From Bifidobacterium apousia (GTDB lineage Bacteria > Actinomycetota > Actinomycetes > Actinomycetales > Bifidobacteriaceae): a DNA stretch of 64,000 bases. The notes beneath the pieces are model-generated. The model saw only the letters and a program-made list of their open reading frames with translations, ran no database searches and had not been told where the DNA came from. Shown here piece after piece: positions 40,785 through 50,088 of this stretch. Where the stretch lies: positions 62,001-126,000 of the forward strand of contig NZ_VMHK01000004.1 in NCBI RefSeq assembly GCF_007559275.1, given 5' to 3'. The position numbers were made by a program, and so were the translations under genes. How positions within the stretch are numbered: position 1 is the first letter of the stretch; every line of letters starts with the position of its first letter.

Positions 40785-41705
40785 ATGCCCTTTGATGACA
40801 CCCTTCTTGACAATCCCCATGCCCAACGCGTTCATCGCTTGGCTGAACTGCAGGATCGGCGGGCCCGGCAGCGTCATGGCCGCTTCCTGATAGAGGGGCC
40901 GCAGAGCGTGCGCGAGGCGGTCCGCTGGCGTCCCGACCTGCTGACTGACCTCTATATTCAGGCCGATGAGTCCTCTCCTGCAGCCCAGGGCGGCCATCGG
41001 CGCCCGCTCAACGAGACTGTAGGCGCCATCATGGAGCAGGCTCGGGAGCTGCCTGACTGCTACGGGCACTTCGTCTCCGCTCGGGTCATGCGTGCCATCA
41101 GCAGCAATGCCCAGGGGATCCTGGCGCAGGCCCATACGGACGGATTTCTGGCCCAGCCGACGAACCTCAGCGATCCCCGCAGCCTGACCGGGGAGGGCCC
41201 CGACCTGGTGGCGGCCTTCTGGCAGATTCGTGATCCAGGCAATGCCGGAACCGTGATCCGCACCGCCGATGCCGCCGGTTGCAGGGCGGTCATCCTGGTG
41301 GATCAGTGTGTGGAACCCACCAATCCCAAGGTCATTCGCTCCACGGCTGGATCGGCCTTTCATATACCCCTGATGACCATGGACACTGATGACTTCCTGG
41401 CCCTGTGCAGACGGCAGGGACGGATCATGGTGGCGGCTGATGTCTATGGCACGCCGGACAAACCGGTCCGCTCCCTGACTGATTTGATGGCAAGCGGCGC
41501 CCTGTCACAGCCGGATTCAGCGGGTCAGCCCATGGCCCTGCTCTTCGGCAATGAGGCACGTGGACTGCCCAATGAGTTGCTGCAGTCCATGGATCAGATC
41601 GTCCGCATACCCATATACGGGCGGGCTGAATCACTCAATCTGGCTACTTCGGCAGCAGTGCTGCTTTACGCCATGGCCATGTCGAGTCGTATTGAAAGAA
41701 TGTGA
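40785..41705 (+). CDS. SpoU/TrmH-family RNA 2'-O-methyltransferase
   Basis: A 306-residue SPOUT methyltransferase acting on tRNA or 23S rRNA. The N-terminal L30-like substrate-binding part contains RHGRFLIEGPQSVREA; the SPOUT domain shows motif 1 DPGNAGTVIRTADAAGC, motif 2 LLFGNEARGLPNE and motif 3 IYGRAESLNLATSAAVLLY, the knot that binds S-adenosylmethionine. The usual place is directly before pheST, as here. ATG 40785 or the GTG codons at 40776 and 40779 could be the start; none has a strong ribosome binding site. The next gene, pheS, begins 70 bases after the stop. Confidence 0.9.
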   Translation: MPFDDTLLDNPHAQRVHRLAELQDRRARQRHGRFLIEGPQSVREAVRWRPDLLTDLYIQADESSPAAQGGHRRPLNETVGAIMEQARELPDCYGHFVSARVMRAISSNAQGILAQAHTDGFLAQPTNLSDPRSLTGEGPDLVAAFWQIRDPGNAGTVIRTADAAGCRAVILVDQCVEPTNPKVIRSTAGSAFHIPLMTMDTDDFLALCRRQGRIMVAADVYGTPDKPVRSLTDLMASGALSQPDSAGQPMALLFGNEARGLPNELLQSMDQIVRIPIYGRAESLNLATSAAVLLYAMAMSSRIERM

Positions 41706-41774
41706 AGGCGTCAACGACCGGGATTTCCGCTGATTTGCGGCCCGGACACGGCATTGGCAACAGTGGAAAGGTCC

Positions 41775-42842
41775 ATGGTGGCACAGGAAGAATTCGACCC
41801 CGCGGCGATGACCGACGAGGTCAACGAGGGCATCGGCAGGATTCGCGAAGCCTCCGATTTGGCAGAACTCAAGGAGATCAAGGCCAAGTATGCGGGGACA
41901 GGTTCAGCCCTGGCCGGATCAGGCCGGATGATCGGACGGCTGCCAGCGGATCAGAAGAAGACCGCTGGGCGTCTGGCAGGCAAGCTCAAGGCTGACTTCG
42001 GCCGTGCCTACGGGCTCAAGGACCGGCAGTTGCGTCAGGAGGAAGAGTCCCGCCGTCTTGCTGCCGAGCAGGTGGATATGACCCTTCCGGTCGAGCGTAA
42101 ACCTCAGGGCGCACGTCATCCGCTGTCCAAGCTCATGGAGGATGTGGAGGATTTCTTCGTCTCCATGGGTTGGAGCATCGCCCAGGGCCCCGAGCTGGAA
42201 GCCGAGTGGTACAACTTCGATGCCCTCAACTTTGGCCCGGATCATCCTGCCCGCCAGATGCAGGACACCTTCTACGTCAAGGGCAGCCAGGCCAGGGACG
42301 CCGCCGGCTTCGTCGGATCCAACATGGTCATGCGCACCCATACTTCGCCCGACCAGGCCCGTTCCCTGATAACCCGTGGTGTACCGCTCTACGTGGCCTG
42401 CACGGGCAGGGTCTTCCGTACCGACGAACTGGATGCCACCCACACCCCGGTATTCCACCAGTGCGAGGCCATCGCCGTCGATGAGCACCTGACCATGGCC
42501 GACCTCAAGGGCACCCTGGACAAGCTCGCCGTGGCCATGTTCGGTCCCGAGGCCCGGACCAGACTGCGGCCCTCATACTTCCCCTTCACCGAACCCAGCG
42601 CCGAGATGGACCTCTGGTTCCCCGACAAGAAGGGTGGCCCCGGATGGATCGAATGGGGAGGCTGCGGCATGGTCAACCCCAACGTTCTGAGGTCGGCCGG
42701 CGTAGATCCGCAGCGGTACTCAGGCTTCGCCTTCGGCGTGGGCATGGAGCGCACCCTGCTCCTGCGCCACGACATCAACGACATGCACGACCTGGTCGAG
42801 GGCGACGTGCGGTTCAGCCAGCAGTTCGAGATGGGGGAGTGA
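41775..42842 (+). CDS. pheS: phenylalanyl-tRNA synthetase alpha subunit
   Basis: Catalytic subunit that activates phenylalanine and charges tRNA-Phe as an alpha2-beta2 enzyme with PheT. A coiled-coil N-terminus (about 1-90) binds tRNA; the class II core includes motif 2 (CTGRVFRTDELDATH, FHQCEAIAVD), LRPSYFPFTEPSAEMD and motif 3 FAFGVGMERTLLLRH. The length of 355 residues is usual. ATG 41775 follows GGAAAGG; an in-frame TTG at 41754 is unlikely. PheT starts 7 bases after the stop. Confidence 0.97.
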   Translation: MVAQEEFDPAAMTDEVNEGIGRIREASDLAELKEIKAKYAGTGSALAGSGRMIGRLPADQKKTAGRLAGKLKADFGRAYGLKDRQLRQEEESRRLAAEQVDMTLPVERKPQGARHPLSKLMEDVEDFFVSMGWSIAQGPELEAEWYNFDALNFGPDHPARQMQDTFYVKGSQARDAAGFVGSNMVMRTHTSPDQARSLITRGVPLYVACTGRVFRTDELDATHTPVFHQCEAIAVDEHLTMADLKGTLDKLAVAMFGPEARTRLRPSYFPFTEPSAEMDLWFPDKKGGPGWIEWGGCGMVNPNVLRSAGVDPQRYSGFAFGVGMERTLLLRHDINDMHDLVEGDVRFSQQFEMGE

Positions 42843-42849
42843 CCGTCAG

Positions 42850-45456
42850 ATGCCAATGGTAGATATCGACTGGCTCAAGGAGCATGTGCAGGTCCCCGAG
42901 GATCTGACCTATGAACAGTTGGCCAAGGACCTGGTCCGGGTCGGCCTGGAGGAGGAGGACATCCATCAGTCCACGGTGACCGGCCCCATTGTGGTCGGCT
43001 ATGTGGTGGATGCCGAGCCCGAGCCTCAGAAGAACGGCAAGACCATCAACTGGTGCCATGTGGATGTAGGCGAGCAGTACAACGCCGTGGACGACCAGGG
43101 CCGCAAGGTGCCCCGGGGCATTGTCTGCGGGGCCCCCAACATGGCTGCGGGCGAAAAGGTGGTGGTGACCCTGCCAGGGGCTGTCCTGCCTGGAGACTTC
43201 CGCATCGAACCGCGCAAGACCTATGGCCACATCTCGGATGGCATGTGCGCCTCCGAGCGTGAGTTGGGGCTGGGTTCGGACCATCAGGGCATCATCCTGC
43301 TACGCAACTACGGGTTCACCCCCGAGCAGTACGAGCAGCTCAAGCCCGGTGACGATGCCATGAGCCTCCTGCATATGAATAGGCCCGTGCTTGAAATCAA
43401 CATCACCCCTGACCGTGGCTACGCCTTCTCCTACCGGGGGGTTGCCCGCGAATACCACCACTCCACGGGCGCCGAATACACGGATCCGGTAATTGAGCTG
43501 AACAAGACGGTGCCGGACTCAGCAGCTCAGGAGGATCAGGCTCCGCTGGCCGTACATGTTGAGGATGAGAACCCCATTCACGGTCAGCCCGGGTGCGACC
43601 GCTACTACCTGCGTGCCTTGACCGGGTGCGACCCCAAGGCCGCCACTCCCAGCTGGATGCGTCGTCGGCTGGTTCGGGCCGGCATGCGCTCCATCAGCCT
43701 GCCGGTGGACATCACCAACTACGTCATGCTGGACCTGGGCCAGCCCCTGCACGCCTATGATCTGGACAAGCTCAGCGGCCCCATCGTCGTCCGCAGGGCC
43801 AGGCAGGGCGAGCACCTGACCACCCTTGATGGCAAGGATCGCGAGCTCAGCACCGAAGATCTGCTCATCACCGACTCGCCCGAGGGGCACGAGGGTTCCC
43901 GAATCCTGGGTCTGGCCGGAGTCATGGGCGGTCTATACGGGGAGGTGACCGATCTGACGCGGAACATCCTGATCGAGTCCGCTCACTTCGACCAGGTGAC
44001 CATCGCCCGGACCGCCCGTCGCCACAAGCTGCCCTCGGAGGCCTCCAAGCGCTTTGAGCGCGGGGTCGATCCGCAGATGCAGCCGGCCGCCGCAGCCATG
44101 GCCGCTGACCTGCTGCATCGCCTTGCCGGTGGCCAGGACCTGGATGCTCCGCTGGATATGAACCAGACCAAGCCAATGCCGGTCATCGACTTTGCCGTCA
44201 GCGAGGTGGCACGTCTGACCGGACTGGAGGTGGAGCCCCAGCGCATCGTTGCTATTCTGCGTGACATCGGCTGCACGGTCCAGGGCGATCCTCAGGACCG
44301 GCTGTCGGTGACCCCGCCAACCTGGAGGCCTGACCTGGGCGAGGGCTGTGATCTGGTCGAGGAGGTGGCCCGCCTGGTGGGCTATGACCGCATCCCTGTC
44401 ACTGTGCCATCACCCAAGGTGTCCGGAGCGGTTGGTCTGACCGATCGTCAGCAGCGTCGTCGTTGGGTGGCTGACACCCTGGCCGAGTATGGGCTGACCG
44501 AGGTCCTGGACTACCCGTTCGTTGGCGACAATGATTTCAAGGCCTTCGGCATGGACCCTGACCAGGTCCATGTCAACAGCGTGGAACTGGCCAACCCCAT
44601 GGCAGCTGACAGGCCCTATCTGAGGCAGAGCCTGCTGCTGCCGCTGGCCAACACCGTGGAGCGCAACCTGCGACGTGGCAACACGGACGTGCGCCTCTTC
44701 GAGATCGGCTATGTTTTCCGTCGCGATCCCAAGGCTCCAGCGGTGCCCACTCTTCCGGGCGGCGTGCGTCCCAGCGACGAGGATCTGGCCCGCCTGGACC
44801 AGGGTCTGCCAGAGCAACGGCTGCATGTGGCGGCCTTGCTGACCGGCCGCGCCCAGGAGGACGGCTGGCTCAAGGACAGCAGGGATGTGGACTGGACCGA
44901 TGCAGTCGAATCGGCTCGTCGTGTCCTGGACAGGCTGGGGGCACACTATCGGCTGGAGCAGCTCCCGGCCGAGCAGGTGCCCGACCAGTGGCATCCGGGC
45001 CGTACCGCCAGGCTGGTCCTGGATGACGGCACGCTTGTCGGCATGGTGGGCGAGCTGCATCCTCGGGTTGATCAGGCCCTGGGCTTCCCTGCCCACTCGG
45101 CCGCCTTCGAGCTGAGTCTGGACATGGTGCTGGACCAACTGGACTACACCCCCCTGCAGGCCAAGCCCGTGTCGACCTTCCCTCCGGTCCGTCAGGATCT
45201 GGCCTTCACCGTGCCGGACACGGTCTCGGCAGCCGACCTGACTTCCGCCATCAGAGAAGCGGCTGGGTCTAGTCTTGAATCCATCGAGCTGTTCGACGTT
45301 TTCACTGGCGATCAGATCGGTGAGCATGCAAAATCGCTGGCCTTCGCAGTCACCTTCCGCGCCCCGGACCGTACCTTGACGTCCGAGGACAGCGAATCCC
45401 TGCGCCAGGCCATCGTTGACAAGACTGCAGGTCTGGGCGCCGTGCTGCGTGCCTGA
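42850..45456 (+). CDS. pheT: phenylalanyl-tRNA synthetase beta subunit
   Basis: An 868-residue partner of PheS. Domains in order: tRNA-binding OB fold (about 45-155, IVCGAPNMAAGEKVVVTLPG), B3/B4 editing region (about 220-400), B5 domain (PVIDFAVSEVARLTGLEV), catalytic-like core and the C-terminal FDX-ACB anticodon-binding domain (STFPPVRQDLAFTVPDTVSAADL). Some 60-70 residues longer than in many bacteria, with extra sequence in the central part. The ribosome binding site is weak, but the short spacing after pheS suggests translational coupling. Confidence 0.97.
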   Translation: MPMVDIDWLKEHVQVPEDLTYEQLAKDLVRVGLEEEDIHQSTVTGPIVVGYVVDAEPEPQKNGKTINWCHVDVGEQYNAVDDQGRKVPRGIVCGAPNMAAGEKVVVTLPGAVLPGDFRIEPRKTYGHISDGMCASERELGLGSDHQGIILLRNYGFTPEQYEQLKPGDDAMSLLHMNRPVLEINITPDRGYAFSYRGVAREYHHSTGAEYTDPVIELNKTVPDSAAQEDQAPLAVHVEDENPIHGQPGCDRYYLRALTGCDPKAATPSWMRRRLVRAGMRSISLPVDITNYVMLDLGQPLHAYDLDKLSGPIVVRRARQGEHLTTLDGKDRELSTEDLLITDSPEGHEGSRILGLAGVMGGLYGEVTDLTRNILIESAHFDQVTIARTARRHKLPSEASKRFERGVDPQMQPAAAAMAADLLHRLAGGQDLDAPLDMNQTKPMPVIDFAVSEVARLTGLEVEPQRIVAILRDIGCTVQGDPQDRLSVTPPTWRPDLGEGCDLVEEVARLVGYDRIPVTVPSPKVSGAVGLTDRQQRRRWVADTLAEYGLTEVLDYPFVGDNDFKAFGMDPDQVHVNSVELANPMAADRPYLRQSLLLPLANTVERNLRRGNTDVRLFEIGYVFRRDPKAPAVPTLPGGVRPSDEDLARLDQGLPEQRLHVAALLTGRAQEDGWLKDSRDVDWTDAVESARRVLDRLGAHYRLEQLPAEQVPDQWHPGRTARLVLDDGTLVGMVGELHPRVDQALGFPAHSAAFELSLDMVLDQLDYTPLQAKPVSTFPPVRQDLAFTVPDTVSAADLTSAIREAAGSSLESIELFDVFTGDQIGEHAKSLAFAVTFRAPDRTLTSEDSESLRQAIVDKTAGLGAVLRA

Positions 45457-45481
45457 CCGGGCATCTAGGGGACCGAGGGAC

Positions 45482-46090
45482 ATGACGGATTCTCAAGAAC
45501 AGGGCACAGCCGGTGGACCCGACCGCCAGGATCATGATGGGGGCGACCAGCCCTTGTATGGCGCCCGTGCCGATCGTTATCCAGGATGGAATCCGTACGT
45601 ATACGGTCGCCCAGACCCCGAACCCAAGGCCAAGGAATCCGATTCGTCCCAGGGCAACCCCGCCAATAGGCCTATGCCCATGGCGGGGCAGCCGGGTCCC
45701 GGTCGCGGCGGAAATCCTGGGAATCCTCAGACCCGTCCCGGTGCGCCAGGATGGCCTCCCCAGGGCATGCCCGATCTGAACGATCCCTCCCAAAATCCGG
45801 TCTACGGCCACTGGGATCCCTGCGCCATCATCGCCTTCCTTATGGCCCTCTTCCTGCCCATGCCTGTGATTCCCGCCTTGCTGGGTGGCGTTTCCATGTA
45901 TCGGACCCGCAAATTGCACATGAAGGGCTATGGATTGGCCATGGCTGCCCTGATCATCAACCTGCTCTTCACCTTGGCCTGGATCTGGCTTCTGGTCAAC
46001 GGGGTCTCCCTGAACGACTTCTACCAACAGATGGTGCCGTCGCCCTCAACGGGTGGCGGCGGCTCGGGCGGGGATGGTGTCAGCGCCTGA
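45482..46090 (+). CDS. DUF4190-like small membrane protein with Pro/Gly-rich N-terminus
   Basis: A 202-residue protein. Residues 1-105 are hydrophilic and rich in Pro, Gly, Asp and Gln with repeated PGxxG-like stretches, likely disordered. Two helices follow (CAIIAFLMALFLPMPVIPALLGGVSMY and YGLAMAALIINLLFTLAWIWLLV) joined by RTRKLHMKG, as in DUF4190 proteins. A short Gly-rich tail ends the chain. ATG 45482 follows GAGGG. It lies directly after pheT, 25 bases from its stop, and is probably in the same transcript. Function unknown. Confidence 0.82.
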   Translation: MTDSQEQGTAGGPDRQDHDGGDQPLYGARADRYPGWNPYVYGRPDPEPKAKESDSSQGNPANRPMPMAGQPGPGRGGNPGNPQTRPGAPGWPPQGMPDLNDPSQNPVYGHWDPCAIIAFLMALFLPMPVIPALLGGVSMYRTRKLHMKGYGLAMAALIINLLFTLAWIWLLVNGVSLNDFYQQMVPSPSTGGGGSGGDGVSA

Positions 46091-46113
46091 GATCTAAGCA
46101 GGGGGTCATTCAG

Positions 46114-46707
46114 ATGGGCTTGGATATCAATATTGTCGTATTCGACGGGTTTGAGCCCTTGGATGTCTTCGGCCCCTTTGAGGTGTTCATCAATACTGAT
46201 GGCGCCCGGGTGCGGCTCTTCTCCTTGGACGGCCCTGGAGTGAAAGTCGGGGAGGGCGGTGTCAGGGTCGAAGCTCTAGGATCCGAAGCGATCGATCCCA
46301 AGGGAGTTTTGCTGATACCTGGCGGGTCCGGCACGCGAACTCTGGTTAGAAGCGACCGATGGATTGGGCAGTTGGCAAGCCTGGCCGCCCAGTCGCCGCA
46401 GGTAATGACGGTATGCACAGGCTCGGCTCTCTTGGCTGCCGCCGGTGTGCTCGACGGTCGGCGTGCGACCTCCAATGACTTGGCCTTTGACTGGGTCGTC
46501 GGCACGGGGGACCGCGTGGATTGGATCAAGGATGCCCGCTGGGTGGTCGATGGCAAGTTTCGTACCTCTTCGGGCATCTCGGCCGGTATTGACATGGCAC
46601 TGGCCTTTGTGGAGGACACATGCGGGCCCGAGGCGTCGGACAGGGCCAGTAGGCAAATGGAATACATCCGCAACCGAGACTCCGGTTATGACCCCTTCGC
46701 ATATTGA
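46114..46707 (+). CDS. DJ-1/PfpI family protein
   Basis: A 197-residue member of the DJ-1/PfpI (glutamine amidotransferase-like) superfamily. The conserved nucleophile Cys is in MTVCTGSALLAAAGVLDGRRATSN, the elbow typical of isonitrile-hydratase-like and ThiJ proteins, and GVLLIPGGSGTRTL precedes it. FDGFEPLDVFGPFEVF at the N-terminus is strongly conserved in this group. It is followed by a 104-base gap that carries the arginine operon control region. It may be a protein glycation or stress enzyme, but no substrate can be named from sequence. Confidence 0.87.
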   Translation: MGLDINIVVFDGFEPLDVFGPFEVFINTDGARVRLFSLDGPGVKVGEGGVRVEALGSEAIDPKGVLLIPGGSGTRTLVRSDRWIGQLASLAAQSPQVMTVCTGSALLAAAGVLDGRRATSNDLAFDWVVGTGDRVDWIKDARWVVDGKFRTSSGISAGIDMALAFVEDTCGPEASDRASRQMEYIRNRDSGYDPFAY

Positions 46708-46749
46708 AAGTGCAACGCAGCGAAAGCAGACGCATAGCGACACGCCGAA

Positions 46750-46788
46750 TTGCATAAATATGCGTTTCACTGCATGAGTATGTATGAT
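46750..46788 (+). promoter_or_regulatory. arginine operon promoter with paired ARG-box-like sites
   Basis: Two related palindromic sites lie in tandem: GCATAAATATGC (46752-46763, perfect) and GCATGAGTATGT (46772-46783, imperfect), with centres 20 bases apart, the two-turn spacing of ArgR hexamer sites. They resemble actinobacterial ARG boxes. TATGAT (46783-46788) could be the -10 box and overlaps the second site, so ArgR with arginine would block the promoter. The -35 is poor. Confidence 0.7.
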
Positions 46789-46811
46789 GGTGCCCGATGA
46801 AGGGAGCACTC

Positions 46812-47903
46812 ATGCGGCAATACACGGTGGCTGTAGCGGGAGCTTCGGGGTATGCCGGCTCGGAAATGATCCGTCTGTTGGCGGCCCATCCAGCCTTTCA
46901 GGTATGCACGGTCACCGGTCACGGCTCGGCTGGCCGGTTGCTGGGGGAGTTCTCTCCCAACCTTCCGGAGTCGCTGGCCTCGTTGCAGATTCAGGATACG
47001 AAGCCGGATATCTTGGCCGGCCATGATCTGGTGGTTCTGGCCCTGCCTCACGGGGCTTCTGGCCCCCTGGCCGAGCAGCTGGATCCGCAATCGCTGATGG
47101 TCGACTTGGGGGCTGATCACCGGCTGGAGGATCCAGGCGACTGGCAAGACTACTACGGCGGGCCTTTCTCAAGCCCGTGGACCTACGGGATGCCTGAGCT
47201 GCTCAATCCGGGTGGCGGCCGCCAGCGTCAGCTGCTTGGACAGACCCATCGGATCGCTGGTCCTGGGTGCAATGTCACAGCAGTCACTCTGGCCTTCCAG
47301 CCTGCCCTGTCAGCCGGACTGGTCCAGACTGATGATCTGGTGGCCGACCTGGCAGTCGGTTATTCGGGTGCCGGACGCTCGAGCGGCAGAATGGATCTGC
47401 TGGCAGCCCAGGCCATCAATTCGGCCCATCCCTACTCGGTCGGAGGCACCCACCGGCATATCCCTGAGATTCTGCAGAACCTGCGCAAGGCCGCTGCGGT
47501 GGATCCGAGCTTCGCCCAGTCTCAGAAACCCATCCGCCTGGGGCTGACCCCCATACTCGTCCCCATGTCAAGGGGGATTCTGGCTGTGGTCTCAGCCAGG
47601 CTGAGCGCGCTTGGCCGGAGCATGGGGATGGCTGATATTCGTGCCGTCTGGGAAGGGATCTATGCCAAGGAGCCGTTTGTCGATCTGCTCCCCGAGGGCA
47701 AGCTTCCCTCGACAGCTGACGTGTACGGCTCCAACCGGGCCCAGGTCCAGGTCGCTGTGGACCAGCGTGCCGACCGCCTCTACGCTTTCGCCGCCATTGA
47801 CAACCTGACCCGGGGCACCGCAGGCCAGGCCCTTCAGGCCGTGAATCTGGCCCTGGGCCTGCCTGAGGAGACCGGACTGACAACCATAGGAGTGGCACCA
47901 TGA
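46812..47903 (+). CDS. argC: N-acetyl-gamma-glutamyl-phosphate reductase
   Basis: Third step of arginine synthesis: reduces N-acetylglutamyl phosphate to the semialdehyde with NADPH. The 363-residue chain has the Rossmann start VAVAGASGYAGSEMIRLL and the active-site Cys in IAGPGCNVTAVT. Catalytic His is in GGTHRHIPEI. ATG 46812 follows GGGAG at 6 bases; the ATG at 46797 is upstream of this site. It opens the arg operon behind the ARG boxes and its stop overlaps the start of argJ (ATGA). Confidence 0.97.
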   Translation: MRQYTVAVAGASGYAGSEMIRLLAAHPAFQVCTVTGHGSAGRLLGEFSPNLPESLASLQIQDTKPDILAGHDLVVLALPHGASGPLAEQLDPQSLMVDLGADHRLEDPGDWQDYYGGPFSSPWTYGMPELLNPGGGRQRQLLGQTHRIAGPGCNVTAVTLAFQPALSAGLVQTDDLVADLAVGYSGAGRSSGRMDLLAAQAINSAHPYSVGGTHRHIPEILQNLRKAAAVDPSFAQSQKPIRLGLTPILVPMSRGILAVVSARLSALGRSMGMADIRAVWEGIYAKEPFVDLLPEGKLPSTADVYGSNRAQVQVAVDQRADRLYAFAAIDNLTRGTAGQALQAVNLALGLPEETGLTTIGVAP

Positions 47904-49069
47904 GCATCACCTACCCTGCAGGCTTCCGGACCGGCACCGCCATCGCCCACCGTCCGGGAGGTTCGCAGCGCCGAAATCTGGCCTTGGTCGTCAACAGCGG
48001 ACCCATGGACACGGCTGTGGGGGTCTTCACCCCCAATCGGTTCCGGGCTGCTCCGGTCATCTGGACCAGTCGGATCTTGGAAGAAGGCCATGCTGGAGCC
48101 GTGGTCATCAACTCCGGCAATGCCAACGCCTGCACGGGTCCCGAGGGCCTGGACCAGGCCAGGGCCATGGCCGAGCGGACAGGAGAGCAATTGGGCCTGC
48201 CCACCGAGCAGGTTGCCGTCTGCTCAACCGGGATCATCGGCCATCTTCTGCATCTGGACTCCATCTTGACCGGCATCGACCAGGCTGCCCAGGGGCTGTC
48301 GGCCAGTCAGGAGGCTGGCGAAGAGGCCGCCAAGGCCATATTGACCACCGACACCTGCACCAAGACCGTGGCTGTGGACGGCTCTGGCTGGCGGCTGGGC
48401 GGCATGGTCAAGGGTTCCGGGATGATCGCTCCGCAGTTGGCCACCATGATCTGCGTAATCACCACCGATGCCATTCTGGAGCCGGCACAGGCTCGCCAAG
48501 CCCTGTCCGAGGCTTGCCGGTTCAGCTTCAACCGGATCGACGTGGACGGGTGCATGTCCACCAACGACACCGTCCTGCTGATGGCCTCCGGGGCCTCTGG
48601 CGTGCGGCCTGACCCCGACCAGTTCCAGGAGAAGCTGGGTCAGGCCTGCGCGGATCTGGCCCATCGGATCGTGGCTGACGGTGAGGGCAGCAGGCATCGG
48701 ATCCGCATCCGGGTGGACGGTGCTGACAATGAGGATGCAGCCCTTGCCTGCGCACGGGCGGTCTCCGGCTCTACGCTGCTCAAGTGCGCGGTGGCCGGCG
48801 AGGACCCCAACTGGGGCCGAGTGGTGTCCTCCCTGGGCACCGTCCCGGCTGCGACGGCGGCCTATGATCCGGCCCATGTGGATGTCAGCTTCAATGGCAT
48901 CAAGGTCTGCCGGGGAGGCCGTCCCGGGCAGGACCCGGAACTGGTCGACCTGCACGTTCCCGAAGTCCATATCGACATCGACCTTGGTCAGGGCGACAGC
49001 CAGGCCACGGTATGGACCGATGATCTGACCCACGAATACGTGACCATCAATGCCGACTACCACACCTGA
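47900..49069 (+). CDS. argJ: bifunctional ornithine acetyltransferase / N-acetylglutamate synthase
   Basis: Transfers the acetyl group from acetylornithine to glutamate, recycling it for the first step of arginine synthesis. The 389-residue precursor should cleave itself between Ala and Thr in [14 protein letters not shown]; the Thr becomes the catalytic nucleophile of the beta chain. STGIIG and GNANACTG line the site, and DPNWGRVV is near the C-terminal ligand region. ArgJ may be mono- or bifunctional; by presence of no argA in the operon a bifunctional enzyme is likely, but the test is biochemical. It overlaps argC by 4 bases. Confidence 0.96.
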   Translation: MSITYPAGFRTGTAIAHRPGGSQRRNLALVVNSGPMDTAVGVFTPNRFRAAPVIWTSRILEEGHAGAVVINSGNANACTGPEGLDQARAMAERTGEQLGLPTEQVAVCSTGIIGHLLHLDSILTGIDQAAQGLSASQEAGEEAAKAILTTDTCTKTVAVDGSGWRLGGMVKGSGMIAPQLATMICVITTDAILEPAQARQALSEACRFSFNRIDVDGCMSTNDTVLLMASGASGVRPDPDQFQEKLGQACADLAHRIVADGEGSRHRIRIRVDGADNEDAALACARAVSGSTLLKCAVAGEDPNWGRVVSSLGTVPAATAAYDPAHVDVSFNGIKVCRGGRPGQDPELVDLHVPEVHIDIDLGQGDSQATVWTDDLTHEYVTINADYHT

Positions 49070-49140
49070 CAGGAAGCCTGATCGGACACGGTGCCAAGAG
49101 CTGCAGCAATTGGAAGATGGTCATAAGGAAGGGGAAGAGG

Positions 49141-50088
49141 ATGGCGGATGACGAGCAGGATGCCGAAGCCGAAAAGGCCCTGGACGATGCCCACAAGGCC
49201 CAGGTGCTCATCGAGGCCCTGCCTTGGCTGGAGGAGTTCGCCGGTCAGAGGATCGTAGTCAAATACGGTGGCCATGCCATGGTGGACGACCACCTGCGTC
49301 AGTGCTTTGCCCAGGACATGGTCTTCCTGAGGCAGGTGGGCATGCATCCGGTGGTGGTGCACGGTGGCGGCCCGCAGATCTCCAGCATGCTCCAGGCTCT
49401 GGGCATCCCCTCAGTCTTCCGCGGCGGGCTACGGGTGACCACCCCCGAAACCATGAAGGTGGTCCGCATGGTGCTGACCGGACAGGTAGGCAGGAATCTG
49501 GTCGGTGCCATCAATGCCCACGGTCCCATGGCGGTCGGCCTGTCAGGGGAGGATGCCGGCCTGTTCAGTGCGGCCCGCCGCACCGGCATGGCGGATGGCC
49601 GACCAGTCGACCTGGGACTGGTGGGCGAGGTCGTGGGCGTGGATGCCTCAGCCGTCGAAGATCTGATCGATGCCGGGCGTATCCCCGTGGTCTCCTCCGT
49701 GGCTCCTGACGAGCAGGATCCCACCCAGGTGCTCAACGTGAATGCCGACGCGGCCGCATCGGCTCTGGCAGTAGCTCTGGAGGCCCGGAAACTGGTCATT
49801 CTCACTGACGTGGAGGGACTGTATGCCAACTGGCCCCAGGCTGACTCCCTGGTCTCCAGCATCGGCGTGGACCGTCTTGAGGATATGTTGGAGGACATGC
49901 ATGAGGGGATGCGCCCCAAGATGGAGGCCTGCCTGCAGGCCGTGCGCTCCGGGGTGGGCGAGGCCCACGTCATCGACGGACGGCGGCCGCATTCCATGCT
50001 CAACGAGATATTCACCCGCAACGGCATCGGCACAGTGGTCGTGCCGGGCCGGGACATGATCATGAGGAGGAGCCATGACGAATGCTGA
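49141..50088 (+). CDS. argB: N-acetylglutamate kinase
   Basis: Second step of arginine synthesis, phosphorylating N-acetylglutamate; in many bacteria inhibited by arginine. This is a 315-residue amino-acid kinase fold: VKYGGHAM (the phosphate loop), [27 protein letters not shown] and [15 protein letters not shown] 49141 follows AAGGAAGGGG; the upstream ATG at 49117 is less likely. An acidic N-terminal helix of about 20 residues precedes the core and is typical of arginine-sensitive hexameric enzymes. The end overlaps argD by 14 bases. Confidence 0.97.
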   Translation: MADDEQDAEAEKALDDAHKAQVLIEALPWLEEFAGQRIVVKYGGHAMVDDHLRQCFAQDMVFLRQVGMHPVVVHGGGPQISSMLQALGIPSVFRGGLRVTTPETMKVVRMVLTGQVGRNLVGAINAHGPMAVGLSGEDAGLFSAARRTGMADGRPVDLGLVGEVVGVDASAVEDLIDAGRIPVVSSVAPDEQDPTQVLNVNADAAASALAVALEARKLVILTDVEGLYANWPQADSLVSSIGVDRLEDMLEDMHEGMRPKMEACLQAVRSGVGEAHVIDGRRPHSMLNEIFTRNGIGTVVVPGRDMIMRRSHDEC

